A program made the position numbers and the translations under genes. Below are positions 42,786 to 50,905 of a stretch of DNA of 64,000 nt, one piece after another. Source of the stretch: Streptomyces cathayae (GTDB lineage Bacteria > Actinomycetota > Actinomycetes > Streptomycetales > Streptomycetaceae); contig NZ_CP121682.1 in assembly GCF_029760955.1 (NCBI RefSeq), positions 1,488,001 through 1,552,000 of the forward strand, read 5' to 3'. The notes beneath the pieces are model-generated. The model made no database searches, was not told the DNA's origin, and was given only the letters and a program-made list of their open reading frames with translations. Every line of letters begins with the position of its first letter. Position 1 is the stretch's first letter.

Positions 42786-43196
42786 TCAGCTCCCTCGGTA
42801 TACGGAGTAGCCGAACGGGTTGAGCAGCAGCGGTACGTGGTGGTGCTCGCCCGGTACGACGGCGAACGTGACCGCCACCTCCGGGAAGAACGCCCCGGCG
42901 CCGCCGTCCCGGTGCGCGGGGGCGTCCTGCCGCGCCTCGGCCCGCTGGTCGGTGAAGTACGGCTCCACGGCGAAGTCGAGCCGTACGTGGGTGGTTCCCT
43001 CCGGTGGCGCCGGGAGGTCCTCGCACCGCCCGTCCGCGTCGGTCGTGGAGCCGCCCAGCGCCTGCCAGGGGGCCTGGCGGCCCGAGCGGGCGGAGAGGTG
43101 GACGGCAACGCCGCGGGCGGGGCGGCCGACGCTGGTGTCCAGGATGTGCGTGGAGACGGAGGCGGTGGTGGCGGTGACGGTGGTGTCGGTGCTCAT
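42786..43196 (-). CDS. uraH: 5-hydroxyisourate hydrolase (transthyretin-like)
   Basis: 136 aa. STHILDTSVGRPARGVAVHL at the N-terminus (catalytic His), RLDFAVEPYF, FFPEVAVTF, HHHVPLLLNPFGYSVYRGS at the end; the YRGS C-terminal signature is intact. It hydrolyses 5-hydroxyisourate to OHCU, the substrate of the decarboxylase encoded upstream. A 7-nt gap separates it from that gene. Confidence 0.95.
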   Translation of the reverse strand: MSTDTTVTATTASVSTHILDTSVGRPARGVAVHLSARSGRQAPWQALGGSTTDADGRCEDLPAPPEGTTHVRLDFAVEPYFTDQRAEARQDAPAHRDGGAGAFFPEVAVTFAVVPGEHHHVPLLLNPFGYSVYRGS

Positions 43197-43203
43197 CTCT
43201 GCG

Positions 43204-43713
43204 TCAGTCCTCGTCGACGAGTCGGGCCAGCCGGATGCGGTTGATCCTCCCCAGTTCGGTGCGGACGGTCTCGCGCTCCCGCTCCGGCGTGTTGCCCATG
43301 CGCTCGGTCAGCGCGTCGCGCAGCTGCTCGCCGGTCCGGCCGGTGGCGCAGACGAGGAACACGTGGCCGAACCTCTCCTGGTAGGCCAGGTTCAGTTCGA
43401 GCATCTCCGCCTTGAGCCGGTCCGGCGCGGCGGTCATGCCGCTCTGCTCCCGCGCCGAGGCCGGGTCGCCGGGCCGGGGCCTGCCGATCGGCGGGTGCCC
43501 GGCCATCGCCTCCCGGAGGTCCGCCGCGCCCAGCCCGCCCATGGCGGTGTCGGAGGCGGCGTACAGGTCGTCGGCGGTGGCGTAGGGGCGGCCGGCGAGC
43601 AGGCGGCGGGCCCACGCCGTGGAGGCACACGTCTCGTGGAGGACGGCGAGGGCCGCCGGCTCCTCCAGCGCGTTGAAGCGGGCCAGGCCCGGTGGCGTGG
43701 CAGCGGACGTCAC
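43204..43713 (-). CDS. uraD: OHCU decarboxylase
   Basis: 169 aa from GTG at 43713, chosen because GGAGG lies 5 nt upstream. ARFNALEEPAALAVLHETCA, WARRLLAGRPYATADDLYAA, AGHPPIGRPRPGD (catalytic His in HPxIG), NLAYQERFGHVFLVCATGR and ELGRINRIRLARLV match the OHCU decarboxylase family. It produces S-allantoin. The gene heads the enzyme part of the urate operon, behind a well-formed promoter/operator. Confidence 0.92.
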   Translation of the reverse strand: MTSAATPPGLARFNALEEPAALAVLHETCASTAWARRLLAGRPYATADDLYAASDTAMGGLGAADLREAMAGHPPIGRPRPGDPASAREQSGMTAAPDRLKAEMLELNLAYQERFGHVFLVCATGRTGEQLRDALTERMGNTPERERETVRTELGRINRIRLARLVDED

Positions 43714-43763
43714 GGTGGCCTCCCCGGCCGCGAGCGGCCTCGGTGCTGAACGGGCGTGCCGAC

Positions 43764-43793
43764 AGCTAACGCCGCCACGGACCGTCACGTCAA
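43764..43793 (-). promoter_or_regulatory. Promoter of the urate operon
   Basis: Minus strand TTGACG (43788-43793), 18-nt spacer, TTAGCT (43764-43769). The start would be near 43757, about 45 nt before the uraD start. Confidence 0.5.
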
Positions 43794-43810
43794 CAGTTTG
43801 TTGAAAACTG
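43794..43810. promoter_or_regulatory. Operator adjoining the urate-operon -35 box
   Basis: CAGTTT-GTTGA-AAACTG is a perfect 6-bp dyad, touching the upstream edge of the TTGACG -35 box. The candidate binder is the HTH protein encoded next door or a distant IclR-type purine regulator. Confidence 0.5.
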
Positions 43811-43867
43811 GCGGACGGCCATCACGCCACGCGGCACCGGAGGCGGTTCGTACGCCCTGGTCGGGGC

Positions 43868-44236
43868 TCAGGAGCCCTTCTCGCGGTTGAGGTAGTTGTA
43901 GACGGTGAACCGGCTGACGCCGAGCGCGCTCGCCACGGTCTCCACGCCGTGCCGTACGGCGAAGGCGCCGCGCACCTCCAGGCTCCGTACGATCTCCTGC
44001 TTGGCCCTGCGGTCCAGCTCGGCGAGGGGCCTGCCCTGCCGGCGTTCGAGGGCGGCGAGGATGTGGTCGAGGGAGTCGGCGAACTGGGGCAGGCGCACGG
44101 CGACGGCGTCGGCCCCCTCCCAGACGAGGACGACGTCGTCGGGACCGGCCTCGTCGGGCGGGAGCAGCTGCCCGCCCATGGCGTCGACGAGTGGTGTGAC
44201 GGCCGCGATGAACGGCTCGTCCGCCGCGCCGCTCAT
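43868..44236 (-). CDS. Small HTH regulator with YheO-like C-terminal domain
   Basis: 122 aa; ATG overlaps the stop of the upstream gene (ATGA) and has GGAGGGCGGG before it. The N-terminal half looks like a shortened PAS-like segment (GGQLLPPDEAGPDDVVLVWE). The C-terminus holds the DNA-binding part: DRRAKQEIVRSLEVRGAFAV, TVASALGVSRFTVYNYLNRE, as in the HTH_22/YheO family. Probably the local regulator of the urate genes. Confidence 0.75.
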   Translation of the reverse strand: MSGAADEPFIAAVTPLVDAMGGQLLPPDEAGPDDVVLVWEGADAVAVRLPQFADSLDHILAALERRQGRPLAELDRRAKQEIVRSLEVRGAFAVRHGVETVASALGVSRFTVYNYLNREKGS

Positions 44237-44484
44237 CGCCCGCCCTCCGCGATCACGTTGACCTGGAGCGAGATCCGGGTGGCGCCCGCCTCCAGGGACC
44301 GGCGCAGCAGGGCGTCGACGGCGGTGAGCACCGCGTCCGCGCCGCCCTCCGCGGTGTTCCCGAACGGCCCGACGTCCACCGAGTCCAGTTCGGCCGCCTC
44401 CACGACCTCCCGGGCCACCACCGCGTGCGCGGGCGCCTCGTCCAGGTCGAAGGGCTCGGTCGTGAACTCCACTCTCAGTCGCAC
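44233..44484 (-). CDS. MTH1187/YkoF-type thiamine-binding-like small protein
   Basis: 83 aa from GTG at 44484. VRLRVEFTTEPFDLDEAPAH, DVGPFGNTAEGGADAVL and ATRISLQVNVIAEG resemble the small ferredoxin-fold, ligand-binding family often annotated as thiamine-binding. It is translationally coupled to the HTH gene. Its role in purine catabolism is not clear; it may be a ligand-sensing partner. Confidence 0.65.
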   Translation of the reverse strand: MRLRVEFTTEPFDLDEAPAHAVVAREVVEAAELDSVDVGPFGNTAEGGADAVLTAVDALLRRSLEAGATRISLQVNVIAEGGR

Positions 44485-45223
44485 TGCGCCCCCATGACAT
44501 CGGCTCCGACCAGCGTGCTCTCCCCGCCTCCGACCGAGAGGGCCCGCGCGGGGCACATTCTTCCGTCAGGACACCGAACTCCCGGTCCACCACTGCCCCA
44601 GGCGCTCCGACACGACCTTAACGGACTTCCCTGCGGCGATCGGCGGGAAGCCGCGCCGAGCTTCCCGGCCCGGGAGCATCAGGCCGCCGGGCAGGCCGAG
44701 GAAGCCCGCGGGCCGGACCGCGGCCCAGCGGGGAAAGCGGTCACGGTCCGCCGTGCCCGGCCGCGGGGCCGGCTCCGTGCGGGCCGGTCGGCACGGATCC
44801 GCTCAACCGTCCACCATGGACCAGGTGAAAGTTCGGCGCCTTTGGTGAAAGTTCGGTGGCCTTGTGCACGCTCCATCGCGGTCCCCGCCGAATCCCGCCG
44901 ACACCGCGAAAGACGGCCGTCCCCCTTCGCCGCGCCCCCGGACCGAAGCGGGAAAGGACCCGATCGGCACCTCTCGCCCACGTCGGACGATGACAGCACC
45001 ACGACGTTCCGAGGACGCGAAGCGCAATCGCGGAGAGGGCCCCGGGGAGGGGCCCGGCCCGGATCGCGGGAAGAACGGAAATGCCACTCGCGAGTTCACG
45101 CGACGGAACTCCGCACGATGATTCAAATTTCAACGGAAATCGCGCCGGGAGATTCGAGGGACGAACTCGGCCGACGGACCCCTTTTCCTCCCGCGCGCCG
45201 AAGGCCCCTCCACCGGGACGGAC
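44485..45223. other. 739-bp non-coding stretch with a 13-bp direct repeat
   Basis: Open frames here lack coherent composition and ribosome sites. The notable feature is GGTGAAAGTTCGG repeated at 44824 and 44844. The region separates the purine operon from the biosynthetic cluster and may be its left boundary. Confidence 0.6.
44824..44856. repeat. Direct repeat GGTGAAAGTTCGG, 20-bp period
   Basis: Identical 13-mers at 44824-44836 and 44844-44856. The exact 20-bp period puts both copies on nearly the same face of the helix, as expected for a tandem regulator site. Confidence 0.7.
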
Positions 45224-45988
45224 TCAGTCCCCCGCGTGCGGACGCAGGCGGACGGGCCCGCCCGTCCCGGCGGGGAGGGCCACGGAGGCCGCCCAGGCCG
45301 CCGGTACTGGCAGGTCGGTGACAGACCACGGGTCGGGCGTGCCGGGCACCCCGGCGGCGACCGTGACCGTGCCGACGGTGGCCGGATGCGTCTCCACCCG
45401 GTCCAGGGGAACCGTGACGCCGACACCGACCGCCTTGAGCACGGCCTCCTTGCGGGTCCAGCAGCGCAGGAACGCCCGGTGCAACGCGTCCCCGGCGAGG
45501 GAGTCGTCCAGCCACCGCGCCTCGGAGGGGGTGAGGACGGTGGGCGCGAGATCCCCGACCCGGACGTCCCGGACCCGTTCGACGTCCACTCCGACGGGCA
45601 CCGCGGCCACGGCGAGCATGCCGCAGCCCGAGGTGTGGGAGATGCTGATCCAGCACTCGGCCTGCGGTTCCAGCACCGTCGGCGGCCCGTGCTCCCCGTC
45701 CCCGCAGCCCGGACACGGCCTACGGCCCAGGCGGATCCGCTCCGGCGCCGTGTCCAGCAGACCGGCCAGGACGCGGCGCACCGCCGCCCGGTTGCCGGCG
45801 AACTCCGCGGCCCCGGCCGGGGTGCGCATGCGCTCCAGGCGTCGCCTCTCGGAGTCGTCCAGGAGGGCGAGGTCCGCGGCCAGGACCGTCGTCGCACCCC
45901 GCCACCACCACACGGTCACCCCGTCCGGCGAGGTCCGGGCGCCCGGATGTCCACTGGCTGATTCGGCACTGATCTGGGGTGCGGTCAT
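45224..45988 (-). CDS. Sfp-type 4'-phosphopantetheinyl transferase
   Basis: 254 aa from ATG at 45988. VGVDVERVRDVRVGDLAP (Mg-binding Asp region) and FLRCWTRKEAVLKAVGVG (WxxKEAxxK) are the diagnostic motifs, and WISISHTSGCGMLAVA gives the substrate His. A CPGCG pair lies in the middle. It converts apo carrier proteins to holo form with CoA. Placement at the cluster edge, next to two ACPs and an NRPS, makes it the probable activator of this pathway. Confidence 0.92.
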   Translation of the reverse strand: MTAPQISAESASGHPGARTSPDGVTVWWWRGATTVLAADLALLDDSERRRLERMRTPAGAAEFAGNRAAVRRVLAGLLDTAPERIRLGRRPCPGCGDGEHGPPTVLEPQAECWISISHTSGCGMLAVAAVPVGVDVERVRDVRVGDLAPTVLTPSEARWLDDSLAGDALHRAFLRCWTRKEAVLKAVGVGVTVPLDRVETHPATVGTVTVAAGVPGTPDPWSVTDLPVPAAWAASVALPAGTGGPVRLRPHAGD

Positions 45989-46503
45989 GCACCGAGACGC
46001 TAGGTCCGCCACTCGGCAGGCGGCCGAAGGATGGCAGCAAGCGGACAGGGACACGCCGCGACGATGACTGGCTGTCACCTCCCGGATGTGGTCCGTGTCC
46101 GGCCCGGGACCCGGCCTCCGACTCCCGCCGGAAGCGCTGCAACTTGCTGACAACCCGGCCGGGCGCCCGGGGCGCGACGGCCCGCGAGGTCCGCCGGAGA
46201 GTAGGACTTTACCTGGACTATTCCTGCGACCCGACGTTGACTGGCTCGCAGCCAGCCCATAATGTCTGAGCCCTGGAGTCGAGCAGACTCGGCCCGCCCT
46301 GAGCCCCACCCGCCGCATCGTGGATCACTTTTCCTCGATAAGTAAATTCATGGTGAATGGATGACTGTTCAGGCAAAGTTAACACTCAGGAGCCTCTGCG
46401 CATTTTTCGACAGGAATACAATTCCTGACATCGAATTCGCCAACTTCGCCATCCGTCAGGGCGAGGATTCTGTCACTGAGCATCACGGGGAACGATCAGT
46501 GCA
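45989..46503. other. Divergent control region at the start of the biosynthetic cluster
   Basis: 515 bp. The right 200 bp are unusually AT-rich for this genome (GAAGCATTCC, TAAGTAAATTCATGG), as is common before cluster regulators. It holds the promoter at 46237-46265. No gene is supported. Confidence 0.55.
46237..46265 (+). promoter_or_regulatory. Strong promoter candidate before the regulator pair
   Basis: TTGACT (46237-46242), 17-nt spacer, TAATGT (46260-46265): the best sigma-70-like pair seen in the window. The transcript would have a long leader of about 230 nt before the ATG at 46504. Confidence 0.6.
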
Positions 46504-47409
46504 ATGAAGCATTCCACATTGAAAAACCACGGTGAAGACCTGATGTCCGTCGTGATCAGGAAACCTTCACCGGGCGGGTCGGCCCCGGGTCCGGCCGACG
46601 GCGCCCTCGATACGGCCGAGGACATCAGCAGGATGGAAAGCGCGCTGCTTCAGGCACGTGCGCTGATCGAATCGACGGTGTCGCTGCACCGGACCAGGCC
46701 GGTACGCGAATCCCTCGTCCTGCGCATGGACGATGCCGACATCGGTGGCACAGTCACCCGGCTCGTCGGACTGGCACGTCACTCGGTCTCCGTCTCGTTG
46801 ACCGCCGGCGAGAGCGCGTCCACCGTGTTCGACGCGCTCGCCGCCCACGCGTCACCCTCCAAGGAGCGGGCGGCGGGCGGCGGGGCGAACGGTCCGGTCA
46901 TCCGACTGCTGTGCACGCCGCAGGCGGTGAACAGCTGCAGGCCGAGCGCCGAGCACTTCCGGGACACCCGGTGCGAGATCCGGGTCGACGAAGGGGAGTT
47001 GCGCGGCATGCTGATCGTCGACAGCCGAGTCGCCCTCATGCCGGACCCTCCCGGCAAGGGCTACGAAGCCGCGATCATCAAGGACACGGCGTCGGCCCGC
47101 GCCCTGGATCTGATGTTCGCCGGATCGTGGGCCAACGCCCGGTCGCTCGCCGAGCACCAGCGCACGAGCGCGCGCATGCGCACGGAGTCGGTACGACGCA
47201 TCCTGGAACAGCTGTGCGAGGGCCGGACCGACGAGGTGGCGGCGCGCGAACTCCGGGTGTCCCTGCGCACGTACCGACGTCACGTCGCGGAGATCATGCA
47301 GGAGCTGGGGGCCAACTCCCGCTTCCAGGCCGGGGCCAGGGCCGTGGAGATGGCCCTGCTGCCGCAGCGCACCGATGCCCCCGGCCGGGAATCACGGCGC
47401 CATGGTTGA
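46504..47409 (+). CDS. LuxR-type HTH regulator 1 of the biosynthetic cluster
   Basis: 301 aa from ATG at 46504; an in-frame ATG at 46543 is an alternative. Residues ~40-215 form a non-catalytic domain (ALLQARALIESTVSLHRTRP, RCEIRVDEGELRGMLIVDSR). The C-terminus has a LuxR-type HTH (LCEGRTDEVAARELRVSLRT, YRRHVAEIMQELGANSRFQA). The protein is paralogous to the next one along its whole length. Such regulators typically activate pathway promoters without an N-terminal receiver. Confidence 0.85.
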   Translation: MKHSTLKNHGEDLMSVVIRKPSPGGSAPGPADGALDTAEDISRMESALLQARALIESTVSLHRTRPVRESLVLRMDDADIGGTVTRLVGLARHSVSVSLTAGESASTVFDALAAHASPSKERAAGGGANGPVIRLLCTPQAVNSCRPSAEHFRDTRCEIRVDEGELRGMLIVDSRVALMPDPPGKGYEAAIIKDTASARALDLMFAGSWANARSLAEHQRTSARMRTESVRRILEQLCEGRTDEVAARELRVSLRTYRRHVAEIMQELGANSRFQAGARAVEMALLPQRTDAPGRESRRHG

Positions 47410-48388
47410 TCCCCATCCTGGCGAACGGCCGGAGTACACCACCGCGAAGGCCCCCCGCGGCCACACCGGGCAACACGGCGTACAGCCCGCGGACGACGTG
47501 GAGCAGACGCTCATGGAGGTCCGTCGACTGATCGAGGCCACCGTCGCCAAGCACCGCGACCGTGTCGTGCGGGACTCGCTGATCACCAACGTCGCCCCCT
47601 GTGGCAGTGAGGTGGCGGCAGCCGCCCTCGGGCTCGTCGCCGAGGGCGAACGGACCATCGACATCGTGCTGGCCGACTCGGAGCACGTCGAGGCGATCAA
47701 CTCCGTGTACCGGGAGTTGGAGACCCGCCGGAAGAACATCGGACTGCGGCTCCTGTGCACCCAGGCGATGCTCGACAACGGAGTGGTCCAGCTCCCCATG
47801 CTGGAGAGCCTCCGGTACGAGGTGCGGGTGGGCAGGGTGCCCATGCTCCAGGTGATGATCGTCGACGGGGCGGCCGCCCTGGTGACCTCGCAAGCGGTCA
47901 TCGGGCGACAGGCCTCGGTGATCCGCGCCACCACCGTGATCGGCACGCTGGGCACCCTCTTCGAGGGGCTCTGGCGCCACGCGGTCCCGGTCGAGAAACA
48001 GATCGACTTCGGCAACCTCAACCGGGCCGACGTGGCCCGGCAGATCCTGAACCTCCTTCAGATCGGCATCACCGACGAGGTCGCCGCACGCGAACTCTCC
48101 ATCTCGGTGCGCACCTACCGCCGCTACGTCGCGGAGATCATGGCGCTCCTCGGAGCGAGTTCACGCTTCCAGGCCGGGGTCCGGGCAGCCGAGCTGGGGC
48201 TTTTGCCCAAGGGCCGGAAGAGCTCCGGTCGCCCGTCGGCCGGACCGGCCCAGGGTGCGTCCGGGGCATCGGCCCGGCGGGGTGCGCCACGACAGGACGT
48301 GCCGGCCCAGGGAGCGGCGCGGGACGTACGCGACACGAACGGCACGCCTCCTCGCGACGGCCGGTCCGGCACTGGCAACTTCCTGTAG
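47402..48388 (+). CDS. LuxR-type HTH regulator 2 of the biosynthetic cluster
   Basis: 328 aa; ATG at 47402 overlaps the preceding gene by 8 nt. Same architecture as its neighbour: VRRLIEATVAKHRDRVVRDS, RYEVRVGRVPMLQVMIVDGA, and HTH GITDEVAARELSISVRTYRR, YVAEIMALLGASSRFQAGVR. It has an extra ~60-residue low-complexity tail rich in Gly, Ala and Arg. The tandem suggests a duplicated, possibly heterodimeric activator. Confidence 0.85.
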   Translation: MVDPHPGERPEYTTAKAPRGHTGQHGVQPADDVEQTLMEVRRLIEATVAKHRDRVVRDSLITNVAPCGSEVAAAALGLVAEGERTIDIVLADSEHVEAINSVYRELETRRKNIGLRLLCTQAMLDNGVVQLPMLESLRYEVRVGRVPMLQVMIVDGAAALVTSQAVIGRQASVIRATTVIGTLGTLFEGLWRHAVPVEKQIDFGNLNRADVARQILNLLQIGITDEVAARELSISVRTYRRYVAEIMALLGASSRFQAGVRAAELGLLPKGRKSSGRPSAGPAQGASGASARRGAPRQDVPAQGAARDVRDTNGTPPRDGRSGTGNFL

Positions 48389-48440
48389 CCGTCGTTGCCC
48401 CCGTCCGGCGGAGCCGGTTAGACAGGGACGACACGAACGG

Positions 48441-48459
48441 CGTCCGCCCCGGGCGGACG
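48441..48459 (+). terminator. Hairpin after the regulator pair
   Basis: CGTCCGCC-CCG-GGCGGACG, a perfect 8-bp stem 50 nt after the second regulator stop. Confidence 0.5.
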
Positions 48460-48519
48460 GCCGGACACCCCTGACCCGAGAACTCCGGCGACACGCGCGT
48501 TCCCTGTGCCGCCGGCGAT

Positions 48520-48573
48520 CCGGTGCGCCGCGGGACCTCGGGGACCCTCACTCCTCGGCCCGCGGCGCACCGG
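48520..48573 (+). promoter_or_regulatory. Large inverted repeat before the acyltransferase gene
   Basis: CCGGTGCGCCGCGG (48520-48533) and CCGCGGCGCACCGG (48560-48573) form a perfect 14-bp stem with a 26-nt loop, about 80 nt before the TTG start. It could be a terminator for the regulators or an attenuator in the leader of the biosynthetic genes. Confidence 0.5.
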
Positions 48574-48654
48574 GGCGGGGGCCCGTCACCCGAGACCAAC
48601 GGCCGGACGCGGGCCCCCGTCTCTGTCCATGTGCCGCCTGGAAGGTGTGGAAAG

Positions 48655-49590
48655 TTGACCCCGACGCCGATCGGTCTGGTATTCCCCGGACAGGGGACGC
48701 AACGTCAAGGCATGGGTGAACCCTGGCGGGACACCCCCGCCTGGAGCCTGGCCGGTGAGGTTTCCCGGCACTGCGGCCAGGACGTCGAGGAACTGCTGTT
48801 GCGGACCCCGACCGACGTACTGCGCCGTACCGACCTGGCTCAGCTCTCGGTCTTCACGGTGGCCCTGATGGCCCACGCGGAGGCGGCACGGTGCGGGGCA
48901 CTGGACGGCGCCGTGGCGTGCGCCGGGCACAGCCTGGGAGAGTACGCGGCGCTGACGGCGGCCGGAGTGCTGACACTGCGGGACGCCGTCTCCCTGGTGA
49001 CGATCCGGGGGCAGGCCATGCGAGACGCCGAGCAGCTCCGTCCGGGCACCATGGGTGTGCTCATCGGGGCCGGGCTCCGGGAAGCCGGGGAACTGGCCGC
49101 CGAGGTGCGGGCCGAGGGGCTCGACGTATGGGTGGCCAATGTCAACGCCCCTGGTCAGACAGGGCTCTCCGGCTCCGCGGACGGCGTCGGGAGGGCGGCG
49201 GAACTGGCTCCGGGTGTCGGGGCCAAACTCATCCGCCTCTCCGTGGGCGGCGCCTTCCACAGCCCCTTCATGGCGCCCGCCGCCGAGCGGCTGGCCCAGG
49301 CTCTGCGGGACGTGCGGTTCGCCCCGGGGCACCTCCAGGTGGTCGCCAACGTGGACGCGCAGCCGTACACGGGCGACGGCGACTGGCCGGAGCTGGCCGT
49401 GCGTCAGCTGGTCTCCCCGGTGCGCTGGGAGGAGAGCGTGCGGACCCTGACCGGACGGCTCGGCTGCCGACGGCTCGTCGAGCTGGGCCCGGGGCGTGTG
49501 CTGACGAACCTGATCCACCGGATCGATCCCGGCATCGAGGTGACCCCTGTGGACGGCCCCGGCGCCCTGGAGGGCCTCGCCGCCGTGTGA
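48655..49590 (+). CDS. Acyl carrier protein acyltransferase (FabD-like)
   Basis: 311 aa from TTG at 48655, chosen because GGAAGG lies about 9 nt upstream and the family start (IGLVFPGQGTQRQGMG) follows at once. The only in-frame alternative is a GTG at 48631 without a ribosome site. Active-site GHSLGE (Ser93), VTIRGQAM (Arg) and VGGAFHSPFMAPAAERLAQA (His) are intact. It would load malonyl from CoA onto the cluster ACPs. It is a stand-alone enzyme, as expected for a type II PKS that does not borrow the fatty-acid FabD. Confidence 0.9.
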   Translation: MTPTPIGLVFPGQGTQRQGMGEPWRDTPAWSLAGEVSRHCGQDVEELLLRTPTDVLRRTDLAQLSVFTVALMAHAEAARCGALDGAVACAGHSLGEYAALTAAGVLTLRDAVSLVTIRGQAMRDAEQLRPGTMGVLIGAGLREAGELAAEVRAEGLDVWVANVNAPGQTGLSGSADGVGRAAELAPGVGAKLIRLSVGGAFHSPFMAPAAERLAQALRDVRFAPGHLQVVANVDAQPYTGDGDWPELAVRQLVSPVRWEESVRTLTGRLGCRRLVELGPGRVLTNLIHRIDPGIEVTPVDGPGALEGLAAV

Positions 49591-49639
49591 CACCCCCGCC
49601 GCTCCGGACCGAACTCCCCTACACGAGAAGCCCGATGCC

Positions 49640-50407
49640 ATGAACACCCTGAAGCACACCCCCCGGAGCGACGCGACGTGGTTCCGGCGCTACGCCCCGT
49701 CCGCCCCGGCCCGTATGCGACTGCTCTGCCTGCCGCACGCCGGTGGTTCGGCGAGTTCCTACCACTCCTGGGGGAACGCCTTCGGCGACGACGTCGAGGT
49801 GCTGGCGACCCGGTACCCGGGGCGCCAGGAGCGGATCGCCGAACCCTGCCTCGAGAGCATGGAGGAGCTGGCCGACGCGGTGACCGCCGCCGTTCTGCCC
49901 CTCCTCGACAAGCCGTTGGCACTCTTCGGCCACAGCATGGGGGCCTCGCTCGCCTACGAGGTGGCGGTCCGCCTGGAGCACAGACACGGCTTCTGCCCGA
50001 GCGTTCTCCTCGTCTCCGGCCAGCGGCCCCCCCACGGGCAGCGGCCGCGCACCGCGCACCTGGACGGTACCGAGTCCGTTCTCGCCGAGGTCCGCAAGCT
50101 GGGCGGTACCGACGCCGCGCTGCTGGAGGACCCCGACCTGCGGGAACTCGTGTTGCCGGCGCTCCTGGCCGACTTCACCGTCGTCGGGAGGTATGCCGAG
50201 AAGGGCCCCCGGCCCGCCGTGCCCGTGCGCTGCCCGGTCATCGGTTACGTGGGAAACCACGATCCCAACGTCACCGTGGAAGAGGTGGCCGCCTGGGCCG
50301 GCGTCGCCCCGAAGGGCTTCGAACTCAAGGTGCTGGAAGGCGACCACTTCTACCTGGCGTCACGCAGGGACGAGCTCGTCGCCGACCTGACGTCCCGGCT
50401 GCGCTGA
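49640..50407 (+). CDS. Type II thioesterase
   Basis: 255 aa. LLCLPHAGGSASSYHSWGNA (oxyanion region), RYPGRQERI, ALFGHSMGASLAYEVA (Ser99), and EGDHFYLASRRDELV (His) are diagnostic of the editing thioesterases that accompany NRPS and PKS systems. It removes misprimed acyl groups from carrier-protein arms. ATG at 49640 lies 49 bp after the acyltransferase stop. Confidence 0.92.
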   Translation: MNTLKHTPRSDATWFRRYAPSAPARMRLLCLPHAGGSASSYHSWGNAFGDDVEVLATRYPGRQERIAEPCLESMEELADAVTAAVLPLLDKPLALFGHSMGASLAYEVAVRLEHRHGFCPSVLLVSGQRPPHGQRPRTAHLDGTESVLAEVRKLGGTDAALLEDPDLRELVLPALLADFTVVGRYAEKGPRPAVPVRCPVIGYVGNHDPNVTVEEVAAWAGVAPKGFELKVLEGDHFYLASRRDELVADLTSRLR

Positions 50408-50484
50408 CACCGGCCCCGGCCACGGCCGGACCCTGCCGAAACCCGCCCGTGCCCGCCGCCCGCGGGAGAACCCCCGGCACTGCT

Positions 50485-50536
50485 TGGCAGCTTTGTGCAA
50501 TGCGGCTTGCCGGAGCGGTCGGCCGTGGCCTAGAAA
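50485..50536 (+). promoter_or_regulatory. Promoter of the PKS operon with candidate activator box
   Basis: TGGCAGCTTTGTGCA (50485-50499) precedes TTGCCG (50507-50512), an 18-nt spacer and TAGAAA (50531-50536). The same TGGCAGCTTNNTGCA box stands at the same 22-nt offset from a TTG -35 box before the NRPS gene (61501). Confidence 0.6.
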
Positions 50537-50591
50537 TCGTCAGGAAGTCACTGGAATTGCCCGTCCGGCAATTCATGAGAGAGGTGCCGAT

Positions 50592-50846
50592 ATGGCCACT
50601 GCAACGCGTGAAGAGCGTCTCGTCGTCATCAAGGAAATCGTCTGCGACATTCTTGAGATCGAGGAGGACGAGGTTTCGGAAACCAGCCTCTTCAAGGAGG
50701 ACCACAACGCCGACTCGCTGCGCGCGATCGAGATCCTCGCGGCGCTGGAAAAGGAGTTCGGCGTGGTCATCAACCAGTCCGAACTGCCGCGCATGGTCAA
50801 CCTCACGGGCGTGTACGAGGTCGTAGGGGAACCGGCCGGCTGGTAA
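50592..50846 (+). CDS. Acyl carrier protein 1
   Basis: 84 aa; ATG at 50592 after GAGAGAGGTG. VIKEIVCDILEIEEDEVSET, then HNADSLRAIEILAALEKEFG with phosphopantetheine attachment Ser42 in ADSLR, and helix 3 QSELPRMVNL. A free-standing ACP opening the PKS operon. It probably carries the growing chain for the ketosynthase pair encoded next. Confidence 0.92.
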   Translation: MATATREERLVVIKEIVCDILEIEEDEVSETSLFKEDHNADSLRAIEILAALEKEFGVVINQSELPRMVNLTGVYEVVGEPAGW

Positions 50847-50905
50847 CCCGTCCCGCGACCCCTCCGGGTGGCGCGCAGAGGTCGGACGTGGACAAGGAGG
50901 AAGGC

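Noticed and set aside
44824..44856. SARP-type binding site
   Set aside because: SARP sites are heptamers with an 11-bp period; here 13-mers recur at 20 bp.
44679..45133. Several ~100-residue minus-strand open frames in the gap before the PPTase
   Set aside because: No coherent codon bias, ribosome site or motif; they overlap each other in three frames.
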